A stretch of DNA of 64,000 nt, taken from the NCBI GenBank assembly GCA_025345505.1, contig JANVCC010000011.1, positions 10,638,184 through 10,702,183 of the forward strand. The letters are read 5' to 3'. The notes beneath the pieces are model-generated. The model was not told the DNA's origin, searched no databases, and saw only the letters and a list, made by a program, of their open reading frames with translations. Both the position numbers and the translations under genes were made by a program. Below, one piece after another: positions 11,991 to 24,880 of the stretch; the first letter of the stretch is position 1; each line of letters begins with the position of its first letter. Origin of the DNA: Todiramphus chloris collaris (Eukaryota; Chordata; Aves; Coraciiformes; Alcedinidae).

Positions 11991-14900
11991 CTGCAATTTG
12001 CTCTGTGAAATATGTCAAGCCTGATTTGCAATTGTCTTCATCTTTGTGTAATTATTTACTGCAGTGCAAGACAAGTGTAAAAAGGGAGTAAAATTGGTGC
12101 CAAATCAAAACAGCACAGGTATGAAAGAATGAACAAGGGAGAAGGCAATGCAGAATCCCTATATTTCTTGTCCATCATGACCAACTTGTCGCTGGTTCAT
12201 TAACTCTCTTGTTTACCTACCAGCTTAAATGATAAATTTAATAGTGCTCTGTTGACAAAAGCGTTGGCTAGTTATCGTTGTGCTGATGGATGAGTGCAGC
12301 AATCATTATAGGTGTACTCTAGGTGTCATACCACTTTTTCCTTACGGTTTTTTAGCAACAACATGTAGGTAGAATTAGATTTCAGAATGGTTTATTGTGT
12401 TGCATCACATCAGGTAGCTAAAATCTGTGTCTTAATTTAACACAATTCTCCTAAATATACAAGTATATCACGTCCATATCTCATCTGAACTCTCAGCCTT
12501 GCTGTACACGCTTAACTGGGCAGTCGTACAGAGCCAGACAATATTAAATCCAACTTTATTCAAACAAATTACAAAACCAGCAAGGTAAGATATTACAATA
12601 CTTCTCACTGAAATACAAAGTTACTGATTTAACAAAATGCTTCTCACAACATTACCCCTCCCTATTATCAGAGAGCTAACATTTTAGAACATGCTTCGTC
12701 TCAGTAGCACCAAACAAACATATTCAGTATGGGAGGGGTTAAGAGATAGCCACTACACCCACTCTAGTTTGGATTCATCCTACCTAGAATTGGACTAGAA
12801 ACTTTGTATTTGAAAGATTTTACTGTGGATAGTGCCAAGCCCACATTGTAAAATACTATTGGGGAGAAGGAAATCTGATGTTACCTTTTTGTTTTCACTA
12901 GCTACAAAAACTTATTTAAAAGTATCTTGTTTTAGGTAGTCCCATTCAGATGGGATACAAAATGCTTGTATTTTGGAGAAGGTTGGCTGTTAATCACTGT
13001 AATAGTACATTTCCCTGCTGTCAGCTATAGGTCCATGCCCCACGTCTGGTTGAGCCCAATTTCCTGCATAGCTTCATCTGCCCTGTTATAAAATAGCCTT
13101 CTCCCACTACTTGCAAGACCTACCTTGTGGCAAAATAATGACAGCAACATTTTCACTAGCCTATAAAATTTAGAAAAACTGTGATTCAGAAACTTTTCTA
13201 TACCCATTTCATTGTTTCCCTAAGATTTTTTTTTTTTCCCTTAGTTTCAATAGCTCAACATTTTTTTCTTGGCTGGATACAAGTTAATGTTAGGGAAAAA
13301 AAAAAAAAACCCTCCAATTTTCATCCAGTGCTAATCTTACATCTCCTAAACATAAATAAAATAAAATAAATTACAAATTATTACAGTTTTTTTTTTTTTA
13401 AAGGAGCCAGAAAGCAAAACAAAGCAGCCATTTTTAAAATCACAAAACCACAAAAGACATTGCAAGTCACTTTTAAATTAACAGCAACCCTAGCTCATTC
13501 TGCGGAACATGGTATTAAAAATATCTGTATTAAATCAGAAATTGTAAGATACCAGGCTAAGTGTTTTTACAATGATCCTTTGACTAAAGTGCTTTTCATG
13601 GTACTGTCCATCCAAAGACCTCACAGCAATTTTCTAGCACCGATGCGCTGACTCCCATGACATTGACAAATACACTATTGTGCTGTTTAGCCATTATGGA
13701 AGCTGAGTCACAGAAAATAAATTCTCTCACAGGAGGCCTTACAAGAAGCCAAAGTTTTCTAGGTGTTGGTTCTGCAACTCAACAAGCAATTTCCTTCACG
13801 CTGCGGGTGCCAAGTTCAAATTCCCCAGCTGTACCCTCAGCAACATGGGTCCCAGACAGCACCTCCTTGCCTCCTCTGTGACATGGGCTTTTTATGCAAA
13901 CTCCACCACCACTGCTTTTTGAACACCTCCAACCTAAATATCCTTATTTTTTCCTCAACAGAGGACACCTGGCCACAATTCTGGAAAGGTCCACAGTGAG
14001 GATTTTATGTGCGCTACTTGAAAGTCACCTTCATCTGTGGACGTACATCAGGACATCTGCCTGTTTACACCCTTACACTTGGTGCCTTTTCCCATGCTCT
14101 TGTGTTTTGATCCACATGCTTCTTTATATTCAGTTTGCTCCCAAAGCATCTCCCTCGCCTCGCTCCAGTTCCCACACAGATTGTCTGGAGAGGGGGCGGG
14201 AGGGTAAAGACAGGGAGGAGGAAAGGCTTCAATTAAATGGACCCCGAGATACATTCATGCTACAGTGAGAAATTGTGTTATCCTTGCTTTCCCCACCTCC
14301 CTTCCTCTCCTCCCTCGCTTCTATTTGCCTGCTTATGATTTTTTTGTTTCTCTCACAAACATTAAATAATACTTTCTCAGGGCAAGAAGATGAACCATAT
14401 TTGGTAGGCAGGGGTGGTGCAGCAGCTTGCAGTCTTCTTCCCAGGCCTAGGCTGTGACTCACCCCGGGCCCTGCCCAGGGCCCTCCCCAGGCAGGGGCTG
14501 CACCTTTGCTTCTGTATATCAGCTGCCTTCTGTGTTTGGGAGCACCAGAAAAATGCAAAATAAAGAGGCAAGCCCTTCAGCTTGGCAAAGATAGGGCTGC
14601 TATGACAGAAGCTTGAATACCTCAATTGCTGTTTTCAATGTTTAACCTTTTAAACTGGCATCAGCATTGCACCACAATTAGTTTTTAATCTATCACTGCC
14701 TAAATCTGTGTATCCTTGTCCCAGGCATTATATTTGCTGTAGAAAATGTCTTTTGATCACCTGCTATTACAGCACTACACAAGTGAAATATGCTCTGGGA
14801 TGTACCCATCTAACATCCTAAAATACCAACATGTCAAGCAATTTTCATCTTGCCATCAACCGCGTGTGTACACAAGCTAGGGAGTACATGCACTTCACCT

Positions 14901-17129
14901 GAGGTGACACTGGTCTGCATAAATCACAATTAGGCAATAATCACAGTGAAAAATAACCAGAGTTCACAGTACAGCACATTAATTTAGGGATGAGAGTGAC
15001 CACGGTAAGAAAAAGACACCAAGGTCAAAAAAACCTTTGCTTGTACTGGCAGCAAAGGTTAGCAGATGAAGAACACAAGGAACTCAAAAGGTACAAGCGA
15101 CTAAACTTGCAGTTGTTTCTTGTAAGCAATGTATGGACAGTAAAACCCCATCAGAGATGTGTTTGGAGCATGCTGAGAAATGGGGAGAGGGAGAGCCTCA
15201 CATTAGACGAATCTTCCTGGGCCATGACGCGTTTTCCACAAAAGCAGATAGAAGTGGTGGAAATGAGCTGTGGAAGGACAGATCTTCATACCAGAAGAAC
15301 ATACAGCAAAACAATGTTTCTTCCCTCCTTATTGAAAAAAAAACTTAAAGCACAAGCCAGAGTTCCTCCTCAAAGGCTTCCTAGCAGGGAGGTGAGAGCT
15401 CCTCTTCTCCTGCTCAGCTTAGCAAAACCACACAGGAAAGGGAAGTGATAAACCCCCAGTGATGCTTCACTTAACACTTCTCTGGTAGGCAATAATTCCT
15501 GTGTGCCACAGGAACCAGAATAACGGAAGCAGGCTCTGTCTCAGAGAAGTGTGTTAATGTATTTGCAGCACATGAAGGCTATTATTATGAGCTTAATCCA
15601 AGTTTCAATGAAAGCAATGTAAGGCTGTTATAAAACCTTTGTGACGTAGGCACTTTTACTTCAGGTCTGGTGTTGTTTGGCAACCTAAACACTGAGAAAT
15701 AAAAGGGCACCCAGGCCTGACCCAGGGACTAGATATGCAGAAGGATTTCCAAACACTGCAAGTAGGTGAGTCGTGCATGTCCTCCATCCTTTCCATTTAA
15801 GGTGGGGACAACAGCTGTGGCTTGAGTAAATAAGCAAACATAAGCACGTACACACAGACCCAAAAGGAATAAATGCTCACATTGGAGCTTTTCTAAATGA
15901 GGGCCGTGTGATGAGTTTCAGCTGCTTATTCAAAACTGAAGGCTACAAGTATAAAAAGTGGGGAGCTGTCCCCTATCACTTCCTTTTTCGGGCAACTTAT
16001 CCCCTCCCCAAAAACCCCTCAGCAGTTTTCATACTTATTCACCTTGTAGGCACAGGTTCCCTTAAGCTACTTTGTACAGCTAATGCCAAGTTTTCTTAGA
16101 AGCTGGTTTCTTTTCACAGTCAATACCAGTAGTGCTTACTGCAGCCCACATGCTAAGGTATTCTTACACATTTTTAAGGGCTGCTGTGGACTAAGACAAG
16201 TGTGCTGAAGAGATGGAGAAAAGAAGAGTGAGCAGAAAAATGGGGTTAACCAGGACTGAAAGTGTTAGAATATCAATATCAAACTGTATCTGTAAATGAC
16301 AGCCTTTGCTATTTTTAGCAGTCATTACAGAAACAACCATAATGACAGATACCACCTTTGTACCTCAGCTCCTTACTGGCAGCTGCGTCCCTTGTCCTTG
16401 TGGCTTTACCATTGCTGCCCAAGTAGAAGATTCTCCCAAGCAGACAAGGAAAGCAGAGCAGCTCTGCATGGGACTGTGCCCCATGACATAGCTGCAGAGC
16501 TGCCACTCATTTTGCTGTGTTGCTGTATGAGAAGCTAATTAGCCCCACTGAGAGTCAAGCTTTATTAGCCTGAGTGCTTGTTTGTTAACCTTGTCTTGAC
16601 ATCCAGGGACATTGCTCGGCCAGCTCAGGACCAAGGGTCTTTGCCTGCACATAGACGTGCCACATGTTCTGGGTCTGTCCCTGATGCAGCGTGCTGCCCC
16701 AGTTTCCCCAGTACAGTGGCCAGCTGGGGGAAGGGGGCGGCGTGATTCACTGCACTCCCCATTTCTTTCCCACTACACTTATATGGAAGCATGGGAGATG
16801 GCATGCACCAGCTCAGCAGAAACGACGTTCTGCCCTATAGCTGCTGCTCACCACAAGAGTAACCATATACACTCCTATTACAATAGCAGTGCTACTTCAA
16901 GTTTTGGACTAAGCAGTTACTGACTGCAAGCAGGACTTAGGACACCTGGTGATGGACCGTGCTCTGAGGCACCTTGCCTGGAGCCTACCTCTCTAAAGCA
17001 GGTGCAGGAAACTGCTCAGGGGCTGCAAGAGGCCTGTTCTGGAGCAAATATGGAAGTGACTGGACAGTATGTATGTGCACAGAGATTAGGTTGGATGACA
17101 GTTCCCACTTATCCTACAAAGGGGGGAAA
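11991..17129. other. Intergenic DNA, no gene seen
   Basis: No exon or RNA gene recognised. There are simple T/A runs near 13229-13240, 13299-13312 and 13387-13400, and a small GC-rich patch at 14455-14510 with short complementary GCCCTGCC/GGCAGGGG-type words but no clear CpG island. Frames such as 14990-15448 (+, 152 codons) are low-quality and show no domain. Confidence 0.5.
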
Positions 17130-17265
17130 TAAAGTAATATCCATATTCTGAAGAGAAGAAACTAAGGGAGACAGTTTGGTCAGGACCACACTGAAACACT
17201 GGGCCAGAGGCGGGAAACAAGGCTGACCAGAGTCCTTGCTTAGCTCTGGTATTAAAAGCCCAGCC
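17130..17265 (+). mobile_element. MIR-like SINE relic
   Basis: Shows the MIR word order on +: TAATATCCATATTCTGAAGA (MIR: TATTATCCCCATTTTACAGA), then GAAACTAAGGGAGACAG, then GGTCAGGACCACACTG, then a CCAGAGTCCTTGCTTAGC-type end. Diverged, with the core only partly preserved. Confidence 0.55.
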
Positions 17266-19154
17266 TTATTGCTCTATGAAGCATTTTAGTTATTACTGAG
17301 AACATGAAATAATGCTGTGCATCATCTTTATAGAAACAGTATTAGGCCACGGTTCAGATAACCCGTGGCATTGGGAATGAGTTCCTTAAGTCTTTTGGCT
17401 GCACCCCATGAGCTCATTTCACCTGCTGAGGATTTCTGGAGCCTGTTGCCCTTCTGTACTGGAACAGCCATGCAGATTAGGACCTGGCCACAAAATCCTC
17501 TCCAGGGTACCTTAAGCCTACAGGTTTGCTATGATCTGCCTTCTCCAGCCATCCTTGGGTTCGAGGGAGCGCACCTCTGCGGTGTCTCTAATAGGCACAC
17601 GCTGTCTCTATGGCAATGAGAGACAGGAAACGCCTGAGAAAGATGCTGCAGAAAAGACTGTGTCTGGCACCAGGAGACAGCAGAATGTGCAGAAGCCCAG
17701 AGGGGAATGTTTCCTGCAGGCTTAAGAAAGTGATGCAGCCATAGGATGACAGAAGTGATGCAGAGGAGGATAGCAATACGTGTCTGTTTTCTTCAAGCCA
17801 GGCTTTTCTTCCAACTAATGTTTTCATTACCTCTTATTTATAATGATTAAATTTTAACTATACAGTACTAGAGAAAATGCTTACTGCACATCACCCAGCT
17901 CAGTCTTCATTAGGTTTCTGTAAACTAGTAAATGCAACCTTTCCAGATTTCTAGTGCAGAACTGCACAGTGTGTTGTGTACTTTGTTGTAGTGCAGGAGG
18001 TGGTGTTACAACAGAACAAGTACTGCATAAGAGTACTTTCAGGTGCTCTCTGTGTCAGGCTTCTAACACTCTGGAAGAACTGCAGTTAAAAAGCATTGCA
18101 TTAGCATAAAAAACATATTTAACTAAAAACATACCCACTATTCTGTTTTATGACTGATGATTCAGAACAGGAAAGGAAAGCAAGTAAAACCTTCTAATTC
18201 ACCCTTCCCTATTTATTGTTTGTTTCCTTTTTAACACTTCATTCAGACAAGAGCAATGAAACAGCCTCATGAGGCTCAGTCTCTATTTATGACTACCTTT
18301 CAGTTCTCAGGTACTAGACCCCTCTTGCCTCTTACACAGGAACAAGGGAAGTATGTTTAAAAATGTATATGCTTTAATTTTGTCACTAGAGAAAGTACAA
18401 TAGAAGTCTCCATGCCTCTGGTCCTGCTGTAGACTAAACTACTGATTGTGATCAAGACAATATGACAGGGATTATTAGTCATATTAACTGTTACAATGCA
18501 TATTCACAAATTAATTTTAATCCTGCACGTATCTATTTGCTTTCATAAAAACTACCAAGAACACAAAGGCCACTTTTATATTTAAATCCCTAAAAAGAAG
18601 CTATCTACAATAGCCACTGCAGTTCACCTCTGTAATTTCAGGGAGCAGATTAAGGAACAGTGTGAATTTTTACTTACACCAAATAAATTAAGAAGCAATG
18701 CATCATGTATTTGCAAGCTTATTCACCTGTACCGTATTCCTACCACAAGCTCTTTCACAGCCACCTATTCTCTACAAGTAGAAGGAGTGAGGGGGAAAGT
18801 CAGAAGGATGAAATACTGGGACAATAAAGAAGTACATAATTCTGAAGTCACTGGAAAAATCAATATATATGTAATATATTCAAGTTCCATATGTGTATAC
18901 AAACAAAAGATCAGTTTTTAGATATAAACCCACATATTGTATATAGAACTTTTTCCAGAATGACTCCCTGAGAACAGATACTTGCTGCCCTACTGCTGTG
19001 GTTTTCAAAACCCACATCTTTTTTAAAAGGGAAAGTGTCTGCACCTAGCAGATTCTAACTTTGTGTGGGTGTATAACTGACTTGGTTACCAAAGAAACTA
19101 GTTCATGTTCTACACCACTTAAAACTAATATTACTATTAGAAGAAATAATTTGA
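17266..19154. other. Intergenic DNA, no gene seen
   Basis: AT-rich DNA without recognisable exons, RNA genes or repeats. A short TA-rich patch lies around 18862-18882. Confidence 0.55.
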
Positions 19155-19210
19155 AGGAGAGAGAAGGAAGGGGGGAAGGAAAGAAAAAAAAAAAGGAAAA
19201 GAAAAGAAAA
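19155..19210 (+). repeat. Purine-only (GA-rich) tract
   Basis: An almost uninterrupted purine run (GAAGGAGAGAGAAGG..., G-runs, then A11 and GAAAA repeats) of about 55 bases. Polypurine/polypyrimidine tracts can form triplex (H-DNA). No gene function is implied. Confidence 0.7.
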
Positions 19211-19473
19211 ACATGACTGCACTGCAGATTTGTAACAACCAATTAATGGCCAGAGAGAGAAATGCCATAGCCTCTGTCACAAAATTTTCGGTCTCCCTAT
19301 ACCAACCAAATAAGCCTTTGCTTTCAATGCAAATATTTCCAAACCAAGCCTACACTGCTGTGTTCACGCACCACTGCACTGCCTACATGATGTGTTTTCT
19401 GCATAAGTGAGGGAAAGTTGCAGACATCTTGTACAGTTGCCAAGACACTCTGACACTTGCTCAGAGACACTTG

Positions 19474-19474
<1 letters not shown>

Positions 19475-19511
<37 letters not shown>
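19475..19511 (+). repeat. (CTG)12 trinucleotide microsatellite
   Basis: Twelve uninterrupted CTG units (19475-19510) plus a trailing C. In two + frames it reads as poly-leucine or poly-alanine, and in a minus frame as poly-alanine. These frames are short and otherwise unrecognisable, so a coding role is not supported. The tract lies about 350 bp left of a CpG island. Confidence 0.95.
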
Positions 19512-19859
19512 GAAATGCTTTGACTTCGACACTTCAGAGCAGTACCAGGGCTGTCCCTGTCTGCTTAGACCTTCGGTCTTGCTTTTCCATGGTATTGGAT
19601 TTACCCTTCTTCCCTGCAGCAATATCCACCTGTATCGGATATATGAAAAAACAACTAACCAACCCAAAAGAAGAACAGAACCTGACCATTTCTTTTGGGC
19701 AGTAATACCATATTGTTTCATATTTGATATGCTGTCTGGGTAACACCCATATGGTTAATGTCTCCTCACTCCAGCAACACCAGTGACTTCTTCAGCTCAG
19801 GAGCTGAAGCATCGGAATCAGAGATTTTGACTTGTTTTCCCCAAATGACACAGTAATTC

Positions 19860-20520
19860 CTAGGGCCGCAAGCACGCTGCAGCCTGCCGCCAAGATCGCC
19901 CTTGGTCCCCTGCCCATCTCCAGTGGCCCGTAGCGGGCAGGATGGTACTGCCCGGCAGCCAGCGCTACCCTGCACTGTCCGCACCGGGAACAACCTCCAC
20001 ACTCGCGGGCACGAACCGAGGGCCGAATGCGAGAGCCAAGCGCAAGGCGCCCGTGGGTTGGCCCCAGCGGCGGGGCTGGGGCCACCGAGCGAGGCGCCAC
20101 TCGCCCCCGCGGCCACGAAATGGCGCCTCGGCCCCTCCGCGGTGCCCTCCACTGCCGGGGGAGAGGGCACGGCGGGCAGCCGGGACCCTCCAAGCCGGCC
20201 CCTGAGCCCAGCTCCACGGGCACCGGCCTGGGCCGCAGCTGCGGCCCCGCTGAACCCAGAGGAGCGCTGCGCAACACCGCCGCCCCGCGGCCGCCCGCCC
20301 GCCCGCCCGGCCTCCCTCCCTCCCTCCCTCCCTCCCTCCCACCGCCTCCTCGGCGGGAGCGAGGCGCTGGCGCCTCCAGTCCCCGCAACCCGTTTCTCAC
20401 CTGTTTTTTTATCACCCTCTCTAAAGGGAAAGACGCGGGGCTGCCCGCTGCCTGTGGGGAAGGCGGGCCGGTCAGCAGAGGCGGTGGGAGCCCGCAGGGT
20501 GTGTTGAGGGGAGGCGGTGT
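19860..20520. promoter_or_regulatory. Isolated CpG island, candidate promoter
   Basis: About 660 bp of GC-rich DNA densely populated with CpG (many CGCC, GCGG and CCGC words), sharply bounded by AT-rich DNA on both sides. It lies about 12 kb upstream of the PTCHD1 start codon. Bird CpG islands of this kind usually mark promoters. The minus strand carries a strong splice-donor match (ACAG|GTGAGA) with the exon ending at 20401, so a minus-strand (antisense to PTCHD1) transcript is the best guess. Proline/arginine-rich ORFs through the island (for example 19792-20724 on -) are what GC-rich DNA gives by chance. It could instead be an enhancer-type island or a promoter for an unrelated noncoding RNA. 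Confidence 0.75.
20306..20339 (+). repeat. (CCCT)n / (CCTC)n microsatellite in CpG island
   Basis: About eight tandem CCTC units directly after a short GCCC repeat (20285-20302). Pyrimidine on this strand, G-rich on the other, so quadruplex- or triplex-prone. Confidence 0.9.
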
Positions 20521-23500
20521 GGAAAGAAGGAGAGGAAACCGAGGGCAGGGTGAAGGAGAACGAGTGGGAAACTCAGGCTCTGATGCGGGAATAGGGCACC
20601 ACAGTGCTTTGTGCACCAGCCAGGAGTGGGGATATTGCCTGGCCACAGGGGCAGGATTTGGCCGAGCGTGTCCCCAGGGCCCCAGCCAGCTCCTTCCTAG
20701 GCTCCTTCCACGAACAGGAGGCAAGGGGAATCCACAACATCGCAGTCAGTGTAAATTGAAGGCACTGGTCTCTGTACAGGAACTAATTGACTTTTTTTTT
20801 TTCCAGATAATCCTCTGTGTTTACAGCCTGGCAGCTGATGGCTCAGCGAGCTGGTGGCATCCCCAGTAACTGCTAAAAGCAGCAGAGCCTTAGCAAGGGC
20901 AAATGGGAAGAAATTAGGAAGCTTTACCAAGAGACAGTGGAGTTCAGCAATCTCTCTAGACCTTGAACTCTACCTTACTGAAGGTTTCCCTTTCTCATTA
21001 CTTTTTTTCTCGCATCTGTGAGCTTAGTTGTGCCAAAGCCTGGCCACTCTTCATATCCTGCTCCCTCTCTTGAGCTGCAGACAGTTTTACCTCTGTCCAC
21101 AACATTCCAAGCCACCTGGATCTCTGACTACAGATCAGTGACCCGGGGATTAGTATAACTTATCTTGATTTTCTCATTCGCTCAGAGGATCTCACAGCTC
21201 TGACAAGAAGACAGATCACAAATTTCAGAAGCCAAGGCTGATTTCACCCACCTTACTGCAGCTCTTCCCCACTCAAGCCCTTTCCTCCCATATTTTTATA
21301 AGAAAAAAAAAAATAAAATTATTGTGCTTCCCCGGTCTCAAGTACCAGAGTCCTCAGGCAGTCAGACATAGTAGTGAGAGGCAAGGACAAAATCTGATTT
21401 GTGAGAAGGCATACAGCTACGTAACTCATGAATCTTTCCACTTCTTTTCTACTTTCCTCTTTCCTCCAGGCACAGCTTCCTTCCAGCACCTACAGCAAAT
21501 GATGCAGGGTCTGGCCCCCAGGGAGCCCTCATTGCACATGCAACTCTGACTCCTTCCTTAATTGATCCTGGACACCTAAAAAAGAAGGGCTTAATCCTGA
21601 AAAAAAAAAAAAAAAGTGTGTTACCATGTAAGTAAAATGTGTGGGCACACTGAGGCCAAATTAAAGTCGCATTGGCATCTCAAATTAGGTGTTTCTGAAT
21701 GTTTCAGTGCTTGACTCTGCAACCTGAATGCTCCTTAAATATATATCTGTATATAAATTCTGCAATGGGGAGTGGATGGGAGGTGGTAATTTTAAAGTAA
21801 ATGGCTTCCCCTCCCCCATATGAACTCCAGCATGCAGTATTGTCTCAGAGGACCCATCTCAACTCTTAATATATAGACTTTGACCTCACGTGCAGAGAGG
21901 GAACTTTCCAAGAGAGGATGAAACACTCCCTTTGCTGTGATGATCACTACTCTTCTCTAGCAACGAAGAGACCAGGAATACAGAGAGGGAAGAGATGTAT
22001 GGTGGTAGTTACAGACACATCTCTCTGTTCATTTTCCACTCCGGTAAGTTATGTGTTCTCCAAGCCTGGGATTCATTCTCTTGTTGTTATATTCCACCTG
22101 CTGGTCCCACTTCACCTCTGCACCATTATTCCCCATCAGCATCCTAAGATTTCTGTATCTCCATGCACTTCTGTTCCTCTCCATTCCAGTCAGACTAATT
22201 CACCTTCCATGATATCAGAGGAGAGTGCATTAACAAAGAAAACAGGAAAACAATCTCCATGAACTTAGCAGAATTGCCAGGGACCAGAGCAGCCCCTGGC
22301 TTCCAAAAAAAGCAATTGCAAAGCCCCAAACTGAGCATGCTAGATACAGTGTGGTTTAAGCAGCCATCTCTTAGGAACCATCTGCTAAGCATGTGCAAAT
22401 AGTGACTTTTGAGATTATTATGATTTAGTGAATTTGGGAAGAATTTTACAGGAACAGCAAGAGGAGGCTCTAAGTACTACTGTGACATGAATATTACGGA
22501 ATAATGAAATATTGGATTTATTCTTCAGGAATAACATTCATCGCCCATGAACCAAAATGTAAGCTTGCAGCAGCCTTGAAGGAAAAAAATTCTCTTAATG
22601 TTTTCCTCAAATGTACAGCAAATTTCATTGAAATATAAAACAGTCTTTCCTTGTATGATATTCCCGTGCAGTCAAAATAAAGTGTGTGCTTTCAGGTGCA
22701 AAGCCAAACTCAATTAGTATTATACACAAACCAGAATATACCCTGAATTCTGATCAGAGGCAAGCTGATGATTCATACTGCCATGGTCTGCACGTTCGTA
22801 CTTGCTAGGAAAGCCAGTGTACATCTTGATAAGGGGTTTTGATCCAAAAATAAGCACAGATGTGATTTTAAACATTTGCCTTAGAAAATTAGGTTTTGAC
22901 ACTCTGCTTTAATTGTGTGTCATCTAATGCTGATGGGCACTTACCCAGGTAGAACACCAGCTCCTCGATTAAAATGTAAAATAGCATGTAACATTTACAG
23001 TAACAATATAATTCTATATTCATGAGCAGAAAGTGCTGTTTGGAAGGCAGCTTTCATAAAAAGCAACCCCAAAAAAACCCTATAAAGATCAAATGTACGT
23101 CGTACAGTAGGCTAATTCCCTGCTTCTGTTTTTATCTCAGAAGCACCAGGAACAATTGGGAAAATCAAGCCAGCCCTATGAAAAGCATGTAAGAGAAAAA
23201 GGAATCTGATGTTTTCTTGCTTTGAGTACACTCCTGCTTAAATAACTAATGCTTCTGAACTGAAAATGTAAGCCTTAAGAAAAAGTGCTCTCTATCAAGT
23301 GCCTGTATACATTTCACCTGCTCGTAAAATGCACACCTGTGACTTACTGCAGTGGGTTTCTTCCAGCACTGTACATTCCGTGCTTTGTCAGGAGAGATTT
23401 TTAGTGCTTAAAAATAACACCAGTCTTACCTTAAACACAGTTCTCAAAAAAATCTTCAGCTGCTGTCTTGCATGCTCTTTACATGGCAACATGGGGCAAG

Positions 23501-24127
23501 TAAGTAAGGGCTGTGCAAATGTGGTTGTGGTACATTTTTAATGATCATATGTAACATAAGGGATGTATGAATGGCAAATGCCCTGCTTTAAAATAATGTG
23601 GGTGGTTTGGTTTGTTTATTTTCTACTTAAAGGTCCTAACTGGTCCTCTTCTACTATTTTCTCCTGATGGAAGCCAGTCCCTGACTTCATTCATGTCTAC
23701 TTACAGCAATGCAGGGGAAAGACTTGTTTGTGACAGACAGAAAAGACAGCAGCAGTTGAAGGCACAGCAGAGAAAGAGCACAGAGGGACATCCAAACTCT
23801 TGTCAAGCACGTACCTGGTGCAATTGCCTGGTGTATTTTGAGAAAGCACTGGGACAGGTCTGTGACAATGGCCATGTGAGGTCCATTGTTTTTGTGGGAA
23901 GCTGAAAGTGGGCTGGTTAAAGAGTAATTAAAACTCACTCCTTCTTTACTTCTAGTTGTATCACTTGGCTCATCTTGACATTTAATAACAGCTGATAGAG
24001 CATAACAAAGCATAATGTTAAGAATGATCTTACAAATAAGGGTTCTCTGTTCTGAATACATCTCCACATTGGTATATCATACTGTATTTCCTAAGTGCTG
24101 TTAAATTGCTGATTATGCTCATTCCAC
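20521..24127. other. Intergenic DNA, no gene seen
   Basis: No gene recognised. A strong acceptor-like sequence (T12 then CCAG ending at 20806) follows the CpG island on the + strand, but no donor-bounded exon could be paired with it. Simple A-runs lie at 21304-21313 and 21600-21615. Confidence 0.5.
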
Positions 24128-24262
24128 TCCCTGTGAGAGGCAGACAACCTTTATTATCCCAGTTTTAAAGATGGGGAAGCTGAGGTAAGGGGAGATTCAC
24201 AATGAATTGCCCGTGACCATACAGTATTGGCAGAACCCGATACCTGCAGCTTTTAGTCCTTG
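24128..24262 (+). mobile_element. MIR SINE relic
   Basis: Clear MIR core on +: TTTATTATCCCAGTTTTAAA, GATGGGGAAGCTGAGG, then ATTGCCCGTGACCATACAGT and GGCAGAACCCGATACC. These correspond one-to-one with the MIR core and its 3' CAGAGCCGGGATTCGAACCC block. Ancient and inactive. Confidence 0.78.
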
Positions 24263-24880
24263 GTCCCTTGTCTGTGCTGCATCCTGTAAATGATGCAAAA
24301 CCTCTGTGACATTGTCTAAAATCTAGTCAATCTGATAACAGTTCATATACATATTCTGAAACAATTTTAAAAAGATACTTTTTTTTAAAATGTCCTTTGC
24401 TGAAGGTCTCTTACTTTATGGCCAACTACACTGTCAATATGACTCAATATGCAATCTAGATGCAGGTGGAAGAACGTGACAAAGCAGTATGAAGATGATT
24501 CTGAGTCACAGTGTGCTGTCCCAAAGCTGTACATCTGTAATTTATATTTAGATAATTGTCTTTACTAACAGCTTTAGAGACACAAAGCCTAGCCAAAGGC
24601 TATAAAGGGGACATAAGTCAGAATGTGAAGCAGTAAAGTGTGGGAGAAATAGTCTGATCAGCCCTGTCTATACAGCTTGGCTGCTCTGCCAAGGACTACC
24701 ACCAAACCTGTGTTTTCTTTTCTCATGGGTAAGCTAGGGAGGAGCTGTCCTCTGTGCTCACTAGTGTCTCCACACCTGTAAATCACCAGATGTTTTCCTT
24801 ATCCTTCATCAGATGTGGATGTGTGGCACCTAACCTATCCTTGGGCTATATCCTAGAGTCACAGGAAACAGTGCTGGCTG
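24263..24880. other. Intergenic DNA, no gene seen
   Basis: No exon, RNA gene or recognised repeat. Confidence 0.55.

Noticed and set aside
19429-19743. Poly-alanine and poly-leucine ORFs over the CTG repeat
   Set aside because: Created by the microsatellite; flanking residues match nothing recognisable and there is no splice support.
19792-20869. Long Pro/Arg-rich ORFs (up to 310 codons) in the distal CpG island
   Set aside because: Present in several overlapping frames on both strands, which is typical of stop-poor GC-rich DNA. No recognisable motif.
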